Shown here piece after piece: positions 25,541 to 34,450 of a stretch of 43,598 bases of DNA. Made by a program: the position numbers and the translations under genes. This stretch comes from Chitinophaga pinensis. GTDB taxonomy: Bacteria > Bacteroidota > Bacteroidia > UKL13-3. The notes beneath the pieces are model-generated. The model made no database searches and was not told the origin of the DNA. It saw only the letters and a program-made list of their open reading frames with translations. Where the stretch lies: contig CAMDHZ010000022.1 in assembly GCA_945898275.1 (NCBI GenBank), positions 1 to 43,598 of the forward strand, written 5' to 3'. Every line of letters begins with the position of its first letter. The first letter of the stretch is position 1.

Positions 25541-28500
25541 GTGAATAATCTTAACAACGAAATACTGCTAAAGAAGCTTGATGCTTTTATACGAAAGTAC
25601 TACCAAAATCAACTGATTAAGGGGGTAATTCTATTTTTAGGCACTTGCTTAGCTGCATTCTTAGTCGTAGCACTTTTAGAATATTTTGGAAGATATACTT
25701 CTAACATTAGAGCAGTTTTATTTTTTAGTTTAATTGCAATATCTATTCTAACTTTTTCCCAATTCATTTTTTTTCCACTCCTTAAACTTTTTAAAATTGG
25801 CAAATTAATTAGCTACGAATTAGCAGCAGAAATTATTGGCAAACACTTTTCTTCAGTTTCTGATAAATTACTCAATACCCTTCAATTAATAGCTCAGAAA
25901 GATCAGTCAAGTGATTTGTTGCTTGCCGCGATTGAACAAAAGACCCAAGATTTGTCTCCGCTTCCTTTTGTTGCTGCCATTGATTATAAAAAGAACCTCA
26001 AGTTTTTACGTTATGCTGTAATTCCTTTATCTGTATTAATAGTATTGCTTATTTTTTCACCTGCAATTGTTAGTGAAAGTGCCAATCGTTTATTGCATTA
26101 TAACCAAGCTTTTAAGGTTCCTTCTCCATTTGTATTTGAAATTGAGAATGATTCATTAAAAGTAGAACAATACCAAGATTTTGTTTTAAATATTAAGGTA
26201 AGTGGGCAAAAATTGCCCAATGATGTTTATGTAATTTTTGACAATCAAAGAAACCGATTAGAAAAAATTGATGAAACACATTTTAGCTATGCATTTAAAA
26301 ACTTACAAAAAGACATAGTATTTCATCTCGAAGCACTTAGTTTTGAGGGTGATGAAAAGGTTATAGAAGTTTATAGAAAACCTGTATTAATTAACTTTAG
26401 TGCAAGTTTATCCTATCCAAATTACTTAGGAAAAAAGGATGAAGTAATTAATAATCCTGGTGATTTAACTATTCCGGCTGGTACAACCGTTACTTGGAAT
26501 TTTACAGGGAAGCAAACACAAAGTATTGATCTGTTTTTTGAAAAACTAACTAGTAAAGCAAAGTCTAACGGTAACTTTAAATTTTCATTCCAACGAAAGT
26601 TTTTTGTTTCAGATGCTTACAGCATTGTACTTTCAAATGAACAAGTTTCTCGTGGTGATTCGCTCCATTTTTCTATTTTGGTTCAACCCGATGCCTTCCC
26701 AAGCTTGGCTCTTGAACAAACCATAGACTCGCTTACAGGAAAATATATTTATTTGGCAGGCACTGGAACAGACGATTATGGCCTAACTAAAATGAGTTTT
26801 AATTATCGTTTCCTGAAGTCAGAGAACAAAGATAAAGTAGCTAAGGGAAATCAAATAGAATGGATTGAAATCCCTAAGGAAAAAAGAATTCAGGTTAATC
26901 ACATTTTTGATTTATATAAAATTGGGTTTGAACCCTCTGATGAAATTGAATACTTTTTTGAAATTTGGGACAATGATGGTGTAATGGGTCCAAAATCAGT
27001 GAAGAGTGAGAAGTTAACCATAAAGGCTCCTGATAAGCAAGTCTTAAAATCACAGTCGAATGCAGAGAGCAATGCCTTGGAAGATAAAATGGAAGAGGCA
27101 CTCAAAGAATCAAAAGAATTACAATCAGAACTCAAGAAGCTACAAGATAAACTCAAGTCGCAACAACCACTAAGTTGGGAGGAGAAAAAGAAATTAGAGC
27201 AATTGCTAAATCAACAAAAAGAATTGCAAGAAAAGCTGAAATCCTTGCAAAAAGATTTTAAACAAAAGAACATAAAAGAGCAGGCATTCAAAGAAGAGCA
27301 GGAGCGAATCATCGAGAAGCAGGAACAAATACAAAAAATGTATGAAAAGCTAATGAATGAGGAGATGAAGCAGATGATGAAACAGCTTGAAAATATGATG
27401 AAGTTGCAGAACAAAGAACAAATCAAGAAGGAACTTGATAAAATGGAAATGAGCAACAAGGATGTAGAAAAGGAGTTGGATAGAATGCTTGAAATGTATA
27501 AAGAACTTGAGGTGGATAAAAAGATGGAAGATGCCATGAAGGAGCTTAAGAATTTAGCCGAAGACCAAAGAAACCTTAAGCAAGAAATGAATCAAAAGGA
27601 TTCAAAGGAAGGTGAAAATAAGGAGCAGTTGTCACAAAAGCAGGAGGAGCTTAAGGATAGATTTGACAACCTTCAAAAGGATTTAAAGGAGTTAGAGAAG
27701 AAAAATAGCGAGTTAGAATCTCCCAAAAAATTAGCCGACACAAAAGAATTAGAACAACAAGTAAAAGAGAAAATGGAGCAAAGTGCCCAAGAAATGAAAA
27801 AGGGCAATAACAAAAAGGCTGGAGAAAAAATGGAGGATGCTGCCGAAGACTTAGAGAAAATGGAGCAGCAAATGGAAGAGCAAAAGGAAAAAGACGAGGC
27901 AGAAAAAGACGAAGTTGATGCCCAAGCCTTAAGGGAAATTCTTGAGAACCTAATTCAATTGAGTAAAGACCAAGAGCAAACCATGGAAGAACTCAAACAA
28001 ATAACAGGATATAATCCAAAGTTTGTTGCCATTGCTCAAAAGCAAAAGGTATTGCAAGGCAATGCAAAAATGATTGAAGACAGTTTGTTAAGTATTAGTA
28101 AAAGAGCGCCAGAGGTGAAATCTTTTATCAATAAAGAACTTACTAAAATGAATTCCCATCTAGAAAAAAGTAATTTGAGTTTTTCGCAACGAGATATTGG
28201 TGAGGTTCGGGTTCAACAGCAATATGCAATGACAAGCATGAATAATCTTGCTGTAATGTTGAGTGAGTCACTCAAAGAAATGCAGCAGAAAAACCAACAG
28301 AATAAGCAATCAAAAAGTAAGGGAAAAGGAAAGCCAAAGCCTAAACCTGGTTTTGGAAAGCCAAGTATGAGTCAGCTTAAGAAAATGCAAGAGGAGATGA
28401 ATAAGCAGATGAAAGAAGGCATGAATAAAAATGGAAGCAGCCAACCTGGAAAAGGGCAAATGGGAAGTGAGCAATTTGCACGTATGGCAGCGCAACAAAT

Positions 28501-28894
28501 GGCAATAAGGCAACAAATGCAGAAAATGTTAAGTCAAATGGATGCGCTAGAAAAGGAAAAACTTGGAGGAGGGAAATCTTTGGGTGATTTGCAAAAGCTC
28601 ATGGAAGAAACCGAAAAAGACTTGTTTAATAAGCGCTTAACACAAGAAACTATTATGCGTCAACAAGATATTTTAACACGCCTATTAGAACATGAAAAGG
28701 CAGAAAAAAAGCAAGAGCAAGAGCAAAAGCGAGAATCAGAGCAAGGAAAAGAAAAGCCACGTCCAAATCCCCAATATTTGGACCAATTGAACCAAAAAAG
28801 AAAAAAAGAAACAGAAATTCTTCAAAGCGTACCAGCCGAAATGCAGCCATATTATAAGCAAAAAGCTATAGAATATTTGGAGAAGGCTGAATAG
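25541..28894 (+). CDS. DUF4175 family membrane coiled-coil protein
   Basis: The 1117-aa product starts at a GTG 3 bp after the small membrane gene. Three hydrophobic segments (about 25-47, 57-80, 155-173) anchor a DUF4175-type N-terminus (KKLDAFIRKYYQNQLIKG). Residues about 190-500 form a beta-rich, probably periplasmic region. From about 505 to 800 the chain is a very long Lys/Glu/Gln coiled coil (KELQSELKKLQ, QEKLKSLQKDF, MEEQKEKDEAEKD). A low-complexity Lys/Gly/Gln/Met region follows and the end is helical. The function of DUF4175 is not established. The last 29 bp overlap convergent truA. A dispersed motif occurs at 26680 and another at 26925. Confidence 0.85.
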   Translation: MNNLNNEILLKKLDAFIRKYYQNQLIKGVILFLGTCLAAFLVVALLEYFGRYTSNIRAVLFFSLIAISILTFSQFIFFPLLKLFKIGKLISYELAAEIIGKHFSSVSDKLLNTLQLIAQKDQSSDLLLAAIEQKTQDLSPLPFVAAIDYKKNLKFLRYAVIPLSVLIVLLIFSPAIVSESANRLLHYNQAFKVPSPFVFEIENDSLKVEQYQDFVLNIKVSGQKLPNDVYVIFDNQRNRLEKIDETHFSYAFKNLQKDIVFHLEALSFEGDEKVIEVYRKPVLINFSASLSYPNYLGKKDEVINNPGDLTIPAGTTVTWNFTGKQTQSIDLFFEKLTSKAKSNGNFKFSFQRKFFVSDAYSIVLSNEQVSRGDSLHFSILVQPDAFPSLALEQTIDSLTGKYIYLAGTGTDDYGLTKMSFNYRFLKSENKDKVAKGNQIEWIEIPKEKRIQVNHIFDLYKIGFEPSDEIEYFFEIWDNDGVMGPKSVKSEKLTIKAPDKQVLKSQSNAESNALEDKMEEALKESKELQSELKKLQDKLKSQQPLSWEEKKKLEQLLNQQKELQEKLKSLQKDFKQKNIKEQAFKEEQERIIEKQEQIQKMYEKLMNEEMKQMMKQLENMMKLQNKEQIKKELDKMEMSNKDVEKELDRMLEMYKELEVDKKMEDAMKELKNLAEDQRNLKQEMNQKDSKEGENKEQLSQKQEELKDRFDNLQKDLKELEKKNSELESPKKLADTKELEQQVKEKMEQSAQEMKKGNNKKAGEKMEDAAEDLEKMEQQMEEQKEKDEAEKDEVDAQALREILENLIQLSKDQEQTMEELKQITGYNPKFVAIAQKQKVLQGNAKMIEDSLLSISKRAPEVKSFINKELTKMNSHLEKSNLSFSQRDIGEVRVQQQYAMTSMNNLAVMLSESLKEMQQKNQQNKQSKSKGKGKPKPKPGFGKPSMSQLKKMQEEMNKQMKEGMNKNGSSQPGKGQMGSEQFARMAAQQMAIRQQMQKMLSQMDALEKEKLGGGKSLGDLQKLMEETEKDLFNKRLTQETIMRQQDILTRLLEHEKAEKKQEQEQKRESEQGKEKPRPNPQYLDQLNQKRKKETEILQSVPAEMQPYYKQKAIEYLEKAE
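26680..26689 (+). repeat. Dispersed motif GGTTCAACCC
   Basis: Exact copy in the DUF4175 gene, read as GTT-CAA-CCC (Val-Gln-Pro). Confidence 0.6.
26925..26934 (-). repeat. Dispersed motif GGTTCAAACC
   Basis: Exact copy in the DUF4175 gene, in the third frame (TTT-GAA inside Gly-Phe-Glu-Pro). Confidence 0.6.
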
Positions 28895-29621
28895 GGTAGT
28901 GTACCTCTGTTAGGAAAAGCCCTTTTGCAGCCACACTTTGGCCAGCCTCACTTCTATCTTTACTTTCTAGAATGGCTTTAAAATCCAAAATGTTTTTCTT
29001 TTCGCTGCCTACCTCCAATAAAGTTCCTACAATGGCTCTAACCATATTTCTCAAGAATCGGTCTGCTTTTATGGTAAATATCAATTGTTGGGTTTCGGTT
29101 TGAACCCATTTTGCTGCAATTACTTTGCAGTTAAAAGTTTTTACGTCGGTGTGAACTTTGCTAAAGCACTCAAAATCGTTGTGGGTGAGTAATAAATTTG
29201 CGGCCTCATTCATTTTTTCCAAGTCAAGCGGTTTGGTGTAAAGTAGACTAAAATCAACCAAAAACGGATTTGGCTTTGTGCAAATCACATATTCGTAGGC
29301 CCTTTCTATGGCGTCAAATCTTGCATGGAAGCTTGGTTCAACCCGAATTATTTCAAAAATGCTAAGGTCAAATGGAAGAATTGCATTCAACTGAAATTTC
29401 AATTTTTCGGGGTCTAAATGATGTTCAGCATCAAAATGGGCAAAGTAGTTTTTTGCGTGAACGCCAGTGTCAGTTCTTCCGCAGCCAACGATTTCGATTG
29501 ACGTTTTGGTCAAGATTTTTAATTTTTCTTGAAGTTCTCCTTGAATACTTCTTGCATTAGGTTGTATTTGCCAACCATGGTAATTTTTTCCGTTATAAGC
29601 TAAATGAATTGCGTAACGCAT
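28866..29621 (-). CDS. truA: tRNA pseudouridine(38-40) synthase
   Basis: The 251-aa enzyme isomerises uridines 38-40 in the anticodon stem-loop. The catalytic motif GRTDTGVHA is present with its Asp at residue 51, and RAFEYVI-type and FLRNMVRAIVGTLLEVG motifs follow, the latter typical of the C-terminal half. The ATG at 29621 overlaps the rnc stop as TGATG, so translation is coupled. A GTG one codon earlier (29624) is possible but less likely. It is the last gene of acpP-fabF-rnc-truA, and its 3' end overlaps convergent DUF4175 by 29 bp. Confidence 0.96.
   Translation of the reverse strand: MRYAIHLAYNGKNYHGWQIQPNARSIQGELQEKLKILTKTSIEIVGCGRTDTGVHAKNYFAHFDAEHHLDPEKLKFQLNAILPFDLSIFEIIRVEPSFHARFDAIERAYEYVICTKPNPFLVDFSLLYTKPLDLEKMNEAANLLLTHNDFECFSKVHTDVKTFNCKVIAAKWVQTETQQLIFTIKADRFLRNMVRAIVGTLLEVGSEKKNILDFKAILESKDRSEAGQSVAAKGLFLTEVHYPIQPSPNIL
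29097..29106 (-). repeat. Dispersed motif GGTTCAAACC
   Basis: Exact copy in truA, read as GTT-CAA-ACC (Val-Gln-Thr). Confidence 0.6.
29335..29344 (+). repeat. Dispersed motif GGTTCAACCC
   Basis: Exact copy in truA, 229 bp from the previous one. The gene reads it as GTT-GAA within Arg-Val-Glu-Pro, a different frame and peptide from its neighbour. Confidence 0.6.
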
Positions 29622-30367
29622 CACTCAGAGGTTAACCCTAGCATTTCAAAAGTTCTTTGCGCTGCAATTTGTTCAGCCTTCTTCTTGGATAGGTGTTCTG
29701 CAGCTCCTTTGGTTTCGCCATTTAGTTTCACAACCACTTTGTAGATTTTGCTTTTCCCATCAGGAAAATCGCTTGCTTCAAGTTCAATTGGAATGTTATT
29801 TTTTTGGCAATGTTCTAGAAGCCGTCCTTTAAAATTAGTTTCGGTTATTTCTAATTTATCTACATCGATATGAAAGCGTAGTAAGTTGTCGATGATAAAT
29901 CTTTTACAAACATCGAAGCCAGCATCTAAAAAAATGGCCCCAATAAAAGCTTCTAATGCATTTCCAAAAATGCTATTTCTCAGACTAATGTTTTGTAAAG
30001 CCTTTTTATCGTATTCAACAATTTGATTAAGATTTAGCTTAATTGCCAAGCTATTTAAGCTTTCTCTGCTTACAATTTTGGAACGTAATTGTGTGAGAAA
30101 ACCTTCGTCTTTGAAAGGATATTTTTTAAAAAGATATTCTGCTACAATAGAATTAAGCATGGCATCGCCAAGAAACTCGAGCCTTTCGTTGCTATCTTTA
30201 GAGCCACTAGAAGATCTTATAGATTTAGAAACAGAATGATGTCTAAGTGCTTGCTCATAGGCATTCATCCTTTTTGGAGAGAAACCTGTGATGGCCTTAA
30301 TTTTTGAAGATAAAATTCTTTGGTCGGCCGTTTTTGGCCTTAACATTGAGAGAATTTGACCTAGCAC
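29621..30367 (-). CDS. rnc: Ribonuclease III
   Basis: The 248-aa endonuclease cleaves double-stranded RNA, for example rRNA precursors. The catalytic signature NERLEFLGDAML gives metal ligands Glu64 and Asp68. The second signature is GNALEAFIGAIFLD, which has Asn where E. coli has the catalytic Asp114. I recall Asn there in other Bacteroidota, so this may be lineage-typical. A C-terminal double-stranded RNA-binding domain (about 175-245; LNGETKGAAEHLSKKKAEQIAAQ) is present. The start is either the GTG at 30367, 2 bp after fabF, or the ATG at 30346; the tight spacing favours the GTG. Confidence 0.95.
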   Translation of the reverse strand: MLGQILSMLRPKTADQRILSSKIKAITGFSPKRMNAYEQALRHHSVSKSIRSSSGSKDSNERLEFLGDAMLNSIVAEYLFKKYPFKDEGFLTQLRSKIVSRESLNSLAIKLNLNQIVEYDKKALQNISLRNSIFGNALEAFIGAIFLDAGFDVCKRFIIDNLLRFHIDVDKLEITETNFKGRLLEHCQKNNIPIELEASDFPDGKSKIYKVVVKLNGETKGAAEHLSKKKAEQIAAQRTFEMLGLTSE

Positions 30368-30369
30368 AA

Positions 30370-31620
30370 TTAAGCTGAATATTTTTTCAGGATAACAGAA
30401 GCATTATGACCTCCAAAACCAAAAGTATTACTTAAAGCCGCTTTAACTTCTCTATGTTGAGCCTTGTTAAAGGTGAGGTTCAACTTAGGATCAAAAGCAG
30501 GATCATCCGTAAAATGATTGATAGTAGGAGGAATAATTCCCTGATAAATTGCTTTGATACAAGCAATTGCTTCAATAGCACCAGCTCCACCTAAAAGGTG
30601 TCCCGTCATTGATTTGGTAGAACTGATATTCAAATTGAATGCATGGTCACCAAATACATTTAGTATTGCCTTTACTTCTTGAGGATCTCCAAGTGGCGTA
30701 GAAGTTCCGTGAACATTGATATAATCGATCTCATCAGGGCTCATTTCGGCATCTTCCAAAGCATATTTCATCACATTGGTTGCGCCCAAACCATCAGGAT
30801 GAGGGGCTGTCATGTGATAGGCATCAGCTGATAAGCCACAACCTGCAACCTCTGCATAAATTTTTGCCCCTCTTGCCAAAGCATGATTTAATTCTTCAAG
30901 CACAAGTGCGCCGCTGCCTTCTCCAAGCACAAATCCATCTCTGTCTAAGTCAAATGGGCGTGATGCTGTTTCAGGGCTGTCATTTCGCTCACTAAGTGCT
31001 TTCATGGCATTAAAACCACCAATAGCTGCCTCATTTACACCTGCCTCAGAGCCCCCTGTGATAATGATATCAGCCTTTCCTAGTCTAATATAATTAAAAG
31101 CATCTGCAATTGCGTTTGTAGAAGACGCACAAGCAGAAACAGTCACAAAATTTGGACCGCGATAACCATGTCTAATTGAAATGAGACCAGCGGAAATATC
31201 GCCAATCATCATTGGTATGAAAAATGGGCTGAACCGAGGCGTACCATCTCCTTTAGCGTAGGCCGAAACCTCACTTAGAAAGGTGTTTAATCCTCCAATT
31301 CCTGTACCCCAAATTACGCCAACCCTGTCTTTATTGATTGATTCTCCGAGGTTTGCATCCTTTATTGCTTCATCAGTTGTTACTATAGCAAACTGAGTAA
31401 AGCGATCCATTCTGCGAGCCTCTTTTTTGTCAATAAATTCAGTAGGATCAAAGTTCTTTACTTCACAAGAGAACTTTGTCTTGAATTTGGTTGTATCAAA
31501 TTGGGTAGTGAGAGCTGCCCCACTAACCCCATTTGATAAACCTTCCCAATAGGCCTCGAGGGTGTTTCCAATTGGTGTGATGGCACCTAAGCCTGTAACC
31601 ACAACTCTGCGAGTCTGCAT
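30370..31620 (-). CDS. fabF: Beta-ketoacyl-ACP synthase II
   Basis: The 416-aa condensing enzyme extends acyl-ACP with malonyl-ACP in fatty acid synthesis. The catalytic triad is visible: Cys164 in TVSACASSTNA, and the two His in VHGTSTPLGDP and SMTGHLLGGAGAIE. The N-terminus (RRVVVTGLGAITPIG) is standard and length is normal. I set the start at ATG 31620; the open frame extends two codons further to a TTG but this is unlikely. It follows its substrate carrier gene acpP by 24 bp and precedes rnc by 2 bp. Confidence 0.97.
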   Translation of the reverse strand: MQTRRVVVTGLGAITPIGNTLEAYWEGLSNGVSGAALTTQFDTTKFKTKFSCEVKNFDPTEFIDKKEARRMDRFTQFAIVTTDEAIKDANLGESINKDRVGVIWGTGIGGLNTFLSEVSAYAKGDGTPRFSPFFIPMMIGDISAGLISIRHGYRGPNFVTVSACASSTNAIADAFNYIRLGKADIIITGGSEAGVNEAAIGGFNAMKALSERNDSPETASRPFDLDRDGFVLGEGSGALVLEELNHALARGAKIYAEVAGCGLSADAYHMTAPHPDGLGATNVMKYALEDAEMSPDEIDYINVHGTSTPLGDPQEVKAILNVFGDHAFNLNISSTKSMTGHLLGGAGAIEAIACIKAIYQGIIPPTINHFTDDPAFDPKLNLTFNKAQHREVKAALSNTFGFGGHNASVILKKYSA

Positions 31621-31644
31621 GAGCAAATCGTTAAATGTTGCTTA

Positions 31645-31884
31645 TTAAGCTTTTACGTTTTGTTCGATGTAGGCAATCGCTTGGCCAACTGTACCGATTT
31701 TCTCGGCTTGATCATCTGGAATTGCGATGTTGAATTCTTTTTCAAATTCCATGATCAATTCAACTGTGTCTAGTGAGTCCGCGCCCAAGTCGTTTGTAAA
31801 GCTTGCGTCGTCGTTGATTTCACTTTCTTCAACTCCCAACTTGTCCATGATAATAGACTTTACTCTTCCTTTGATATCTGACAT
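31645..31884 (-). CDS. acpP: Acyl carrier protein
   Basis: The 79-aa acidic helical protein carries growing acyl chains on 4'-phosphopantetheine attached to Ser37 in [12 protein letters not shown]. Length and the ends ([28 protein letters not shown]) are standard. It is first in the acpP-fabF-rnc-truA unit, with a promoter-like pair upstream. It is transcribed away from the IPExxxVDY-pyk genes across a 156-bp gap. Confidence 0.98.
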   Translation of the reverse strand: MSDIKGRVKSIIMDKLGVEESEINDDASFTNDLGADSLDTVELIMEFEKEFNIAIPDDQAEKIGTVGQAIAYIEQNVKA

Positions 31885-31906
31885 TTTTGTAAGATTTAAT
31901 AGATTG

Positions 31907-31939
31907 CAAATAAACTACTTTTTAGAAATAAAATGCAAG
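31907..31939 (-). promoter_or_regulatory. Putative promoter of acpP-fabF-rnc-truA
   Basis: The -7-like TTTATTTG (31907-31914, one mismatch to TAnnTTTG) lies 22 bp before the acpP ATG. CTTG (31936-31939) is 21 bp upstream as a -33 candidate. Confidence 0.45.
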
Positions 31940-32040
31940 TTTTGAAAATCTTAGCGAATAACAGGCCTATTCCTTTGGTTTTCTTGTTAAATTATTTTTA
32001 ACAATACGGTATTCACGCCAAATTTTATTACTTTGTACGC

Positions 32041-32457
32041 TTGAAAAAATTTCAGCTAGAAGTAGAAGAAGAGGATGAGTTTTTGCTATTTGGCCTAGTT
32101 TCCGACTTTAAGCCAAGTAAAATTTCTCATTTTTTGGGTCAGGTTTCTTTAGAATTTGAGCGTATTCAAGATTTAATGCTCCCAGATTTTAATCCTAAAG
32201 CCGAGATTAGCTTTTCTAGATTTGCTTGCAGAGATGAGGAAAATCACCTCGATTTTTCATTGGTTGCAAATAGAGAATTTGGTTATTGGCTTTTTAAGGA
32301 GTTAAAACAATTCAACTATTTACTGATTATAAGAGGTGGTTTGGAATTTTTTGATGAGGAAGATTTTATTAAACAATGCAGGTTAGTAAAAGGGTTACAA
32401 TTTATAGCTCGCATTGAAAATGAAAAGTTAAAACAAAAATTAAGTGGAATAGTATAA
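32041..32457 (+). CDS. IPExxxVDY family protein
   Basis: The 138-aa product starts at a TTG. The N-terminus KKFQLEVEEEDEFLLFGLVSD and the length fit the IPExxxVDY family, a Bacteroidota group of unknown function usually found next to pyruvate kinase. The name-giving IPE/VDY stretch is degenerate here (the corresponding region reads YLLIIRGG). It ends 6 bp before pyk, so the two are co-transcribed, and a regulatory or assembly role for pyruvate kinase is possible but unproven. The TTG start is supported by a TTACTTTG box 5 nt upstream, the same spacing seen at several other starts in the window. Confidence 0.75.
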   Translation: MKKFQLEVEEEDEFLLFGLVSDFKPSKISHFLGQVSLEFERIQDLMLPDFNPKAEISFSRFACRDEENHLDFSLVANREFGYWLFKELKQFNYLLIIRGGLEFFDEEDFIKQCRLVKGLQFIARIENEKLKQKLSGIV

Positions 32458-32463
32458 TATATT

Positions 32464-33906
32464 ATGAGAGATCAGAATTTTAACCGAACCAAAATCATTG
32501 CCACCATCGGTCCGGCAACATCAAGTTATGAAAATTTAAAAGCAATAGTGCTTGAAGGCGTAGACGTTTGTCGTCTTAATTTTTCTCATGGCTCCTATGA
32601 AGATCATCAAGTTGTAATTGACAATATAAAAGCACTAAACGAAGAATTAGGCACGCATGTTTGCATGCTCTTGGATTTACAAGGACCAAAATTACGTGTT
32701 GGTGAAATGGAAAATGGCAAAATTCAATTAATTGAAGGAAGCCACATTGAAGTTTCTACAGAAAAATGCATCGGTACCTCCGAAAAAATTTACGTAAATT
32801 TTGCAAATCTCCCAAAAGATGTAAATAAAGGAGAAAGGATTTTATTGGATGATGGAAAATTGGAACTGCGTGTTCTAGAAACCAATCGCAAAAATCTTAT
32901 CAAAGCAGAAGTTGTGGTAGGTGGTTTCTTAACCAATAAAAAGGGATTTAACTTACCTAATACCAAAATGTCTATCCCATCTATGACTCAAAAGGATCTT
33001 GATGATTTAAAATTTGGATTAGAACAAAAGGTAGAATGGGTTGCTTTAAGTTTTGTAAGAAATGCAGATGATGTAATTTTTATCAAAAATATTATTGAAC
33101 TCAACGAATGGAAACCGCGTGTGGTTGCCAAAATTGAAAAGCCAGAAGCAATTACAAATATAGATCAAATCATTCAAGTGGCAGATGGTGTTATGGTTGC
33201 TCGTGGCGACTTAGGAGTAGAAATGCCTATGGAGCAAGTTCCGGTGCTTCAAAAAACCATTGTAAAGAAATGTGTTGAGGCATCCAAGCCAGTAATCATT
33301 GCCACACAAATGATGGAAAGTATGATACTTAGTCCTGTGCCTACCCGTGCAGAAGTTAATGATGTAGCCAACGCAGTTATGGATGGTGCTGATGCAGTTA
33401 TGTTAAGTGCAGAAACCTCTGTAGGAGCTTATCCAATCCAATGTGTACGTGCAATGCAAAAAACCATTGCTCAAGTAGAGCAAAAAACAAATGCCCCTTA
33501 TTTTAAAGGGAAAAGACCTGATGAAAATTCATCTACTTTTTTGTCTGATGAAATTTTGTTCACAGCAGTAAGAATCTCAGACCATTTAAAAGCAGCTGCC
33601 GTAGTGGGTATGACTTTCTCTGGTTACTCTGCTTACCGCTTGGCTGCATACAGACCTAAAGCACCAATTTTTATTTTCACAACTAATCCGCGGTTGCTTA
33701 ACACGCTTAGTTTGGTTTGGGGTGTAAGAGGATTCTTATATAGAGGCTTTGAAAGCACAGATCATTCCATTCAAGAAGTTAATGATAGTTTGCAAAAGTT
33801 GGGATATATTAAACCTGGTGATTTAGTAATTAACACCGCAAGCATGCCAATTACCGATAGGTCTAGAACTAATGCGGTTAAGATTTCTGAAATTAAACAG
33901 CTTTAA
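32464..33906 (+). CDS. pyk: Pyruvate kinase
   Basis: The 480-aa glycolytic enzyme converts phosphoenolpyruvate and ADP to pyruvate and ATP. Signatures run in order: TKIIATIGPATSSYENL, CRLNFSHGSYEDH, the catalytic lysine region VVAKIEKPEAI, MVARGDLGVEM (from residue 244), ATQMMESM and AVMDGADAVMLSAETSVGAYP. The C-terminal regulatory domain is complete. Length is normal. It is preceded by the IPExxxVDY gene and followed 31 bp later by DUF2480, likely in one operon. Confidence 0.98.
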   Translation: MRDQNFNRTKIIATIGPATSSYENLKAIVLEGVDVCRLNFSHGSYEDHQVVIDNIKALNEELGTHVCMLLDLQGPKLRVGEMENGKIQLIEGSHIEVSTEKCIGTSEKIYVNFANLPKDVNKGERILLDDGKLELRVLETNRKNLIKAEVVVGGFLTNKKGFNLPNTKMSIPSMTQKDLDDLKFGLEQKVEWVALSFVRNADDVIFIKNIIELNEWKPRVVAKIEKPEAITNIDQIIQVADGVMVARGDLGVEMPMEQVPVLQKTIVKKCVEASKPVIIATQMMESMILSPVPTRAEVNDVANAVMDGADAVMLSAETSVGAYPIQCVRAMQKTIAQVEQKTNAPYFKGKRPDENSSTFLSDEILFTAVRISDHLKAAAVVGMTFSGYSAYRLAAYRPKAPIFIFTTNPRLLNTLSLVWGVRGFLYRGFESTDHSIQEVNDSLQKLGYIKPGDLVINTASMPITDRSRTNAVKISEIKQL

Positions 33907-33937
33907 TTTTTTCTGAACCAAAAGGAGAATGCTAAGC

Positions 33938-34450
33938 ATGAGTGAAGTAGAATTGATAGAGAATAAGGTTGCAAATAGCGGCCTCATTACCCTTAATTTA
34001 GAGGAGTTGTTTGACCCTACAGAAAGAAATATATTAGATATTGAACCTTGGCTTTTTAGAGGCCTAATCCTAAAAGAAAAGGAATTTAGAGAGCATGTTA
34101 AATTACACAATTGGCAGCAGTACCAAGACAAATTTGTAGTTTTTGAGTGCAGTACCGATGCCATTGTACCTACTTGGGCTTATATGCTTCTTGGGGTTGC
34201 AGTACAGCCTTTTGCCAAGCGTTATTTTTTTGGTTCAGCAGAAAACTTAAATGTTTTATTGTTCCAAGAAGCCATTGAAAAAATAGAGGCAAGTAATTAC
34301 CAAGATGCTCGAGTTATCGTTAAGGGATGCAGCGATATTCCGGTACCTGTAAATGCTTATGTGGCTATTACTGCTAAACTTTTACCAGTTGCCAAAAGTA
34401 TTATGTATGGCGAGGCATGCAGCAATGTGCCAATTTATAAAAAGAAATGA
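33938..34450 (+). CDS. DUF2480 family protein
   Basis: The product is about 170 aa and soluble. Its start (NKVANSGLITLNLEELF) and the repeated structure fit DUF2480, a Bacteroidota family of unknown function. I start at ATG 33938: an AGGAG box lies 10 bp upstream, while the ATG at 33929 is only 1 bp from it. Its 3' end overlaps the TrpF-like gene by 4 bp (ATGA), so the two are translated together. Confidence 0.8.
   Translation: MSEVELIENKVANSGLITLNLEELFDPTERNILDIEPWLFRGLILKEKEFREHVKLHNWQQYQDKFVVFECSTDAIVPTWAYMLLGVAVQPFAKRYFFGSAENLNVLLFQEAIEKIEASNYQDARVIVKGCSDIPVPVNAYVAITAKLLPVAKSIMYGEACSNVPIYKKK

Noticed and set aside
27211-27537. Minus-strand open frame rich in Ser/Cys/Phe
   Set aside because: It is the antisense shadow of the Lys/Glu-rich coiled coil in the DUF4175 gene. 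A low-complexity Lys/Glu coding strand produces such frames.
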